Positions 3,510 through 6,984 of a DNA stretch of 6,984 bases are shown here, piece after piece. The stretch's first letter is position 1. Each line of letters starts with the position of its first letter. The notes under the pieces are model-generated. The model ran no database searches, was not told the DNA's origin, and saw nothing but the letters and a program-made list of their open reading frames with translations. Source of the stretch: Candidatus Pacearchaeota archaeon (GTDB lineage: Archaea > Nanoarchaeota > Nanoarchaeia > Pacearchaeales > GW2011-AR1). Location: the NCBI GenBank assembly GCA_002690445.1, contig NZER01000039.1:4508-11491 (forward strand), given 5' to 3'. Position numbers and translations under genes: made by a program.

Positions 3510-6143
3510 ATGCCCCTCATTAACACAAGCATTCCCAATTTCCTTGGGGGTGTTAGCCAGCAGCCCGCGGAACTCAGGTTCCCCGAGCAGTGTGAGGAGC
3601 AGGAGAACGCCCTGGCTACGGTGGTCGAGGGGTTGCACAAGCGACCCCACACGGAACACCTGGGGGTCATGGGGAGCGCCCCGTCGGGCGTGGCCTACTG
3701 GCACCTTATCAACAGGAGTGTCGATGAGAGATACGCTGTTGCCATTTCTAATGCCGGCCTGAAGGTCTACGACTTCGATTCCCCCACGGGCATTGTGAAC
3801 ACCCACGCTGCCGACGAGAGTCTGGTGGACGCAGCTGACCTGACGTACCTTGCGACGACCACCCCCGACACGGACATAGAGTGCCTGACGGTTGGCGACT
3901 TCACCTGGGTATTGAACAAGGCGATCCAACCTAAGATGAAGTCCACCACCTCGACCTCGAGGAACAAAGAAGCTCTTGTGTTCATCAAGGCCGGCAACTA
4001 CTCAACTGACTATAAGATTACAATATCAGACGACGATGGCTCCAATGAGTCTGTCGTTCAGTACACTACTCAAGACGCCTCAAGCTCAGATAACGAGCCT
4101 GACATTCAGACGAACAATATTGCAGCCGCTCTTGAGTCAGCCCTCACCAACGGGGTTACATTCGCTGCTGATTTCAATGGATCGCTGTCCCGCTCCGGTT
4201 CTTTGCTGGGGACCACGGGTCTCGACACCGACGACTGGACGGTCACCCGGGAGGGGTCGGTCATCCATATTAAGCGTGACGACTCCGCTGACTTCAGGAT
4301 CAGGATTGAGGACTCCGTAGCTGACACCAAGATGAGCGTAGCTAAGGATTCAATTCAATCCTTCACGGGTCTTCCCACAACTGCCCCCAATGGATTCACA
4401 GTCAAGATAGTTGGCGACCCTGACCTGAGTCTTGAAGGTTCTGAGCTGGGGTACTACGTTAAGTTTGAGACCAGCGACGGGGCTGACTTTGCCCAGGGGG
4501 TCTGGGAGGAGACCGTCGCTCCGGGGATTGAATACCAGCTCGACCCCGTGACCATGCCTCACCTCCTGATCCGCAAGTCTAATGGTGACTTCCTGTGGAC
4601 GCCGGCTAACGGGGCCACGGTAGATCATACAGGAACACCCGATGCCACGGCTGTGAGTGTACCCGGGTGGACTGACCAGGCTGCGGGGGACGGGACAACC
4701 AACCCCCGCCCTGACTTTGCCGCCACCTCCGCGGGTGCTGACGGCAACCCCATCAGGGGCATCTCCTTCTTTCAGGATCGCCTGGTGATACTGTCCGGGG
4801 AGACCACCACCTTCTCTGAGAGCGGCCAGTACTTCAACTTCTTCAGGGGTACTGTGACTGACCTGCTCGACACGGCCCGTATGTCAATCATCGCAGCCCA
4901 CCCTAAGGTGAGCCTGCTGGATCATGCGGTCCCCCTGAACGACCAGCTCCTTGTGTTCTCTGAGGTCACCCAGTTCGTGATCCGCGGAGGACAGGACGGC
5001 ACCCTTACACCTAAGAATGTTTATGTCACCCCCGCAGGCGAATGGGAATCCAATCCTACGACACCCCCGGTTTCAGTGCAAAGCTCAGTCTTCTTCCCAG
5101 CCCTGCGGGGGAGTTCTTCTCTCATCAGGGAGATGTTCGACCAGTCGCGGAGCAACCGTGCGAACTTTACGGCTCCCGAGCTGACGGCACAGGTTCCATC
5201 TTATATCCAGGGGACTGTTACAAAGATGGCGGTAAGCCAGACCGAGGACACGCTGGCCGTGCTGGCCTCAGGTGCCACCAATACCATCTACATATACAGG
5301 TGGTTCAACAGCGGCGGTAACAGGACCCAGAGCGCCTGGTGCAAGTTCACGCTGAGTGGTGACGGTACGGTAATCAAGGACATCGAATGGATTGACCAGG
5401 CACTGTACGTTGTGGTGGCCCGCACGACGGCTTCCGACTCAGACGTCAGCCTTGAGAAGATGGACTTTGAACCATTCCTCGTGGACAGCCCATCGGACTT
5501 CAAGGTTCTCTTGGACCGACGGGTCATCAATACCAGCCTGACCATTGGAGCCTACGACTCTGGTGCTGACACCACGACTGTCACCCTGCCCTATGCGATC
5601 CCAGATGGATCTACAATGCAGGCGGTGACCCGGGAAACCGGAGGGGTCAAAGGTGGCGTCACAATCACGAGCTCCATGGGGTCCCGCGGGACACCGTCGG
5701 GAGCTGGCGGCACCCTTGTTCTCACAGGTGACCACACGTCCACCCCGTTCTGGGTGGGCGAGGCATACACAATGACCTATACCTTCTCCAAGGTTGTCCT
5801 GCAATCGGGGGGAGCTCAAGGCGCACCGACCAAGGTGACTGGGGGCAGCTTTCGCATTCGCCATGGCACTCTCGTCTTCGGTGACTCAGGCTACTTCAAG
5901 GTCGTCTGTACCCCTGTGGACGGGATCTCCTACGAGTACCCAATGAGCGGTATCGTAGCCGGCGACCCGGGGGTCTCCCTGGGTAGCGTGGTTCTCGACG
6001 GTGGAGAGTTCCGCTTCCCTGTCATGGCTGACCACGGGCAGGTAACCATAGCTATAACTAACGACTCACCGCTCCCCTCACGCTTTATGATGGCTGAGTG
6101 GGAGGCTCTTTACCATACCCGGACAAGGCGCATAAGACTTTGA
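3510..6143 (+). CDS. Tail tubular protein B / tail nozzle (T7 gp12-like)
   Basis: An 877-residue protein, about 80 longer than T7 gp12 (794). It forms the nozzle through which DNA leaves the virion. The beginning MPLINTSIPNFLGGVSQQPAE matches the T7 start (SIKNLKGGISQQPDILR), followed by EGLHKRP and a HLINRS..RYAV strand. Further matches: LPTTAPNGFTVKIVGDP (T7 LPPNAPNGYMVKIVGDA), MPHLLIRKSNGDFLW, GISFFQDRLVILSGETTTFSE with YFNFF, LLDHAVPLNDQLLVFSEVTQFVI, GTLTPKN, VPSYI, and a C-terminal FRFPVMADHGQVTIAITNDSPLP with a closing aromatic/basic tail. The extra length seems to sit in loops of the first 350 residues, where the repeated Asp/Ser-rich segments (about 170-270) have no obvious T7 counterpart. 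The ATG follows the previous stop with zero spacing and no strong Shine-Dalgarno, so translation is probably coupled to gene 11. Confidence 0.97.
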   Translation: MPLINTSIPNFLGGVSQQPAELRFPEQCEEQENALATVVEGLHKRPHTEHLGVMGSAPSGVAYWHLINRSVDERYAVAISNAGLKVYDFDSPTGIVNTHAADESLVDAADLTYLATTTPDTDIECLTVGDFTWVLNKAIQPKMKSTTSTSRNKEALVFIKAGNYSTDYKITISDDDGSNESVVQYTTQDASSSDNEPDIQTNNIAAALESALTNGVTFAADFNGSLSRSGSLLGTTGLDTDDWTVTREGSVIHIKRDDSADFRIRIEDSVADTKMSVAKDSIQSFTGLPTTAPNGFTVKIVGDPDLSLEGSELGYYVKFETSDGADFAQGVWEETVAPGIEYQLDPVTMPHLLIRKSNGDFLWTPANGATVDHTGTPDATAVSVPGWTDQAAGDGTTNPRPDFAATSAGADGNPIRGISFFQDRLVILSGETTTFSESGQYFNFFRGTVTDLLDTARMSIIAAHPKVSLLDHAVPLNDQLLVFSEVTQFVIRGGQDGTLTPKNVYVTPAGEWESNPTTPPVSVQSSVFFPALRGSSSLIREMFDQSRSNRANFTAPELTAQVPSYIQGTVTKMAVSQTEDTLAVLASGATNTIYIYRWFNSGGNRTQSAWCKFTLSGDGTVIKDIEWIDQALYVVVARTTASDSDVSLEKMDFEPFLVDSPSDFKVLLDRRVINTSLTIGAYDSGADTTTVTLPYAIPDGSTMQAVTRETGGVKGGVTITSSMGSRGTPSGAGGTLVLTGDHTSTPFWVGEAYTMTYTFSKVVLQSGGAQGAPTKVTGGSFRIRHGTLVFGDSGYFKVVCTPVDGISYEYPMSGIVAGDPGVSLGSVVLDGGEFRFPVMADHGQVTIAITNDSPLPSRFMMAEWEALYHTRTRRIRL

Positions 6144-6583
6144 TGCCCCAAGTGCGGCTTTCGCAGGCTGAAGATTGTGTGTCCCTGGCGGGGCAGTTGA
6201 GGTCTGCCGATCTAAAGGAGCTTCAAGCCCACGGCGTTACTCCTGAGAAGGCGTTGACCGTCGGCTATGAAGCCTCCACCCCTTGCTACACTATCGAGCA
6301 TGAGGGCGAACCTGTCGCTATGTTCGGTGTGTCGCCCCTGACTGTGGGGGTTCCTAAGCAAACGGGGGCCGTGTGGTTACTGGGGTCGGATCGAATTAAA
6401 GATATACGGACCCGCTTCCTGCGGGAGAGTCGTCAGTGGCTTGAGGAAATATCCAAGCCCTACGCTCTCCTGGCTAACGTGGTTCACGAGGAGAACGCCC
6501 TGCATATCAGGTGGCTCCAGTTCCTTGGGTTCACCTTCGTCCGTAAAGTTTCACCATTCATAGAATTTGCGAGGATCAGCTAA
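6143..6583 (+). CDS. Internal virion protein A, T7 gp13-like (GNAT-like small protein)
   Basis: A 146-residue protein, close to T7 gp13 (138). The start ATG at 6143 overlaps the gene 12 stop as TGATG; a GTG at 6098 in the same frame would give 161 residues but lies deep inside the gene 12 frame and adds an unconserved N-terminus, so it is not favoured. Similarity to gp13 is clearest in the C-terminal half: a VWLL-type strand (77-80; T7 has VWRLSG), a helix RTRFLRESRQWLEEI (89-103), then NVVHEENALHIRWLQFLGFTFVRK (112-135), equivalent to the T7 VGNTSHIRFLKTIGAVFHEE. This N-x-x-H-I-R-x-L-x-x-x-G-F signature is also typical of GNAT acetyltransferases, and the T7 Gp13 family has a GNAT-like fold; acetyltransferase activity is not shown. 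In T7, gp13 is needed for correct virion assembly and is adjacent to the core protein genes, as here. Confidence 0.9.
   Translation: MPQVRLSQAEDCVSLAGQLRSADLKELQAHGVTPEKALTVGYEASTPCYTIEHEGEPVAMFGVSPLTVGVPKQTGAVWLLGSDRIKDIRTRFLRESRQWLEEISKPYALLANVVHEENALHIRWLQFLGFTFVRKVSPFIEFARIS
6571..6574 (+). promoter_or_regulatory. Ribosome binding site of the gene 14 homologue
   Basis: GAGG lies eight bases before the ATG at 6583, within the last codons of the preceding gene. It supports the TAATG-overlapping start at 6583 rather than the internal ATG at 6646. Confidence 0.55.
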
Positions 6584-6984
6584 TGTGTCTACCAGCTCTA
6601 CTTGCCAGTGCAGCAGGCTCCGCGCTGGCAACGGGCGGGGCTACCATGTCGGCCCTCCAGTTCGGCCTCTCATCAGCGGCCATCATAGGGCAGCACCTGG
6701 GGCAGAGACAGCAGGCGGGAGCGATCCACGAGGCACGACTCGCCAAGCAAAAGGCTGACAAAGAAATAGCGGCTAAGACCTTCATACAGAACATCAAGTC
6801 CTCCCAGCTTGCCATGCAGTCTGGTACGGTTCGAGCTGCACAGGACCTGCAGGCTGCTAACCGCAAGTTCCTTAAGGCTAGATCCTCCGCAAAGGTAGGT
6901 GGTGCCGCGGCAGGCGTAGGCGGTGGGACTACGACAGCAGACATTGGTATGGATTATGCCCAGCGGCAAATGGAGTTCGCCACG
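6583..6984 (+). CDS. Internal virion protein B, N-terminal part (T7 gp14-like)
   Basis: The frame starts at the ATG at 6583 (TAATG overlap with the preceding gene) and stays open to the window end, giving 134 residues of a protein that is about 196 in T7. It begins MCLPALLASAAGSALATGG, matching T7 gp14 in starting Met-Cys and in the Ala/Gly-rich hydrophobic opening; a second mildly hydrophobic segment lies at about 23-40. A long Ala/Gln/Lys-rich helical region follows (about 40-105; GQRQQAGAIHEARLAKQKADKEI and so on), then a Gly/Ala-rich turn (VGGAAAGVGGG, about 108-118) and DIGMDYAQRQMEFAT. In T7, gp14 is one of three core proteins (with gp15 and gp16) ejected into the cell envelope to make the DNA-ejection channel, gp14 acting at the outer membrane. 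Start choice is supported by GAGG eight bases upstream. The C-terminus lies outside the window. Confidence 0.88.
   Translation, partial: MCLPALLASAAGSALATGGATMSALQFGLSSAAIIGQHLGQRQQAGAIHEARLAKQKADKEIAAKTFIQNIKSSQLAMQSGTVRAAQDLQAANRKFLKARSSAKVGGAAAGVGGGTTTADIGMDYAQRQMEFAT

Noticed and set aside
3165..3929. Minus-strand open frame of 254 residues
   Set aside because: Lies antisense to the gene 11 and gene 12 homologues, whose protein matches to T7 are clear; no ribosome site or recognisable protein features.
6098..6142. GTG start at 6098 for the gene 13 homologue
   Set aside because: The extra 15 residues read out of frame over the conserved end of gene 12; the ATG at 6143 gives a length close to T7 gp13 and the common stop/start overlap.

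Overview
The window is a stretch of the virion-structure module of a T7-like podovirus (short-tailed phage with a T7-type gene order) infecting an unidentified, probably Gram-negative bacterium. Five of the nine genes line up with T7 genes in the same order and on the same strand: 9 (scaffold, C-terminal part only), 10 (major capsid), 11 and 12 (tail tubular proteins A and B), 13 (small internal virion protein); the start of a gene 14-like internal virion protein runs off the right edge. The family calls rest on recognisable conserved segments read by eye; no database search was run. The RNA polymerase gene is outside the window, so formal membership of the Autographiviridae is inference.

Layout: 1-375 is the end of the scaffold gene. 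372-1633 is a tightly packed, visibly AT-richer three-gene cassette that T7 does not have at this place: a PAPS-reductase-like/ATP-pyrophosphatase-fold protein, a 59-residue two-helix membrane protein, and an 82-residue lipoprotein that also has a C-terminal membrane segment. 1634-1755 is a structured leader ahead of the capsid gene. The capsid gene (1756-2775) is followed by two tandem UUCG-loop hairpins, the second a textbook intrinsic terminator (2815-2845), in the position of the T7 terminator T-phi after gene 10. 2901-6984 is an almost gapless run 11-12-13-14, with stop and start codons abutting or overlapping by one base.

How it works together: scaffold and capsid build the prohead. The terminator after the capsid gene would keep capsid mRNA in excess over the tail and core mRNAs, as in T7. 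Genes 11 and 12 form the tail tube, and gene 14 encodes part of the internal core or ejection apparatus. The two small membrane genes in the cassette look like lysis-type proteins (a holin-like hairpin and a possible short unimolecular spanin), but that is inference. The enzyme-like gene has an unknown substrate and is the most interesting accessory gene here. All genes are on the + strand; I see no credible minus-strand gene, tRNA, CRISPR array, insertion sequence or attachment site.
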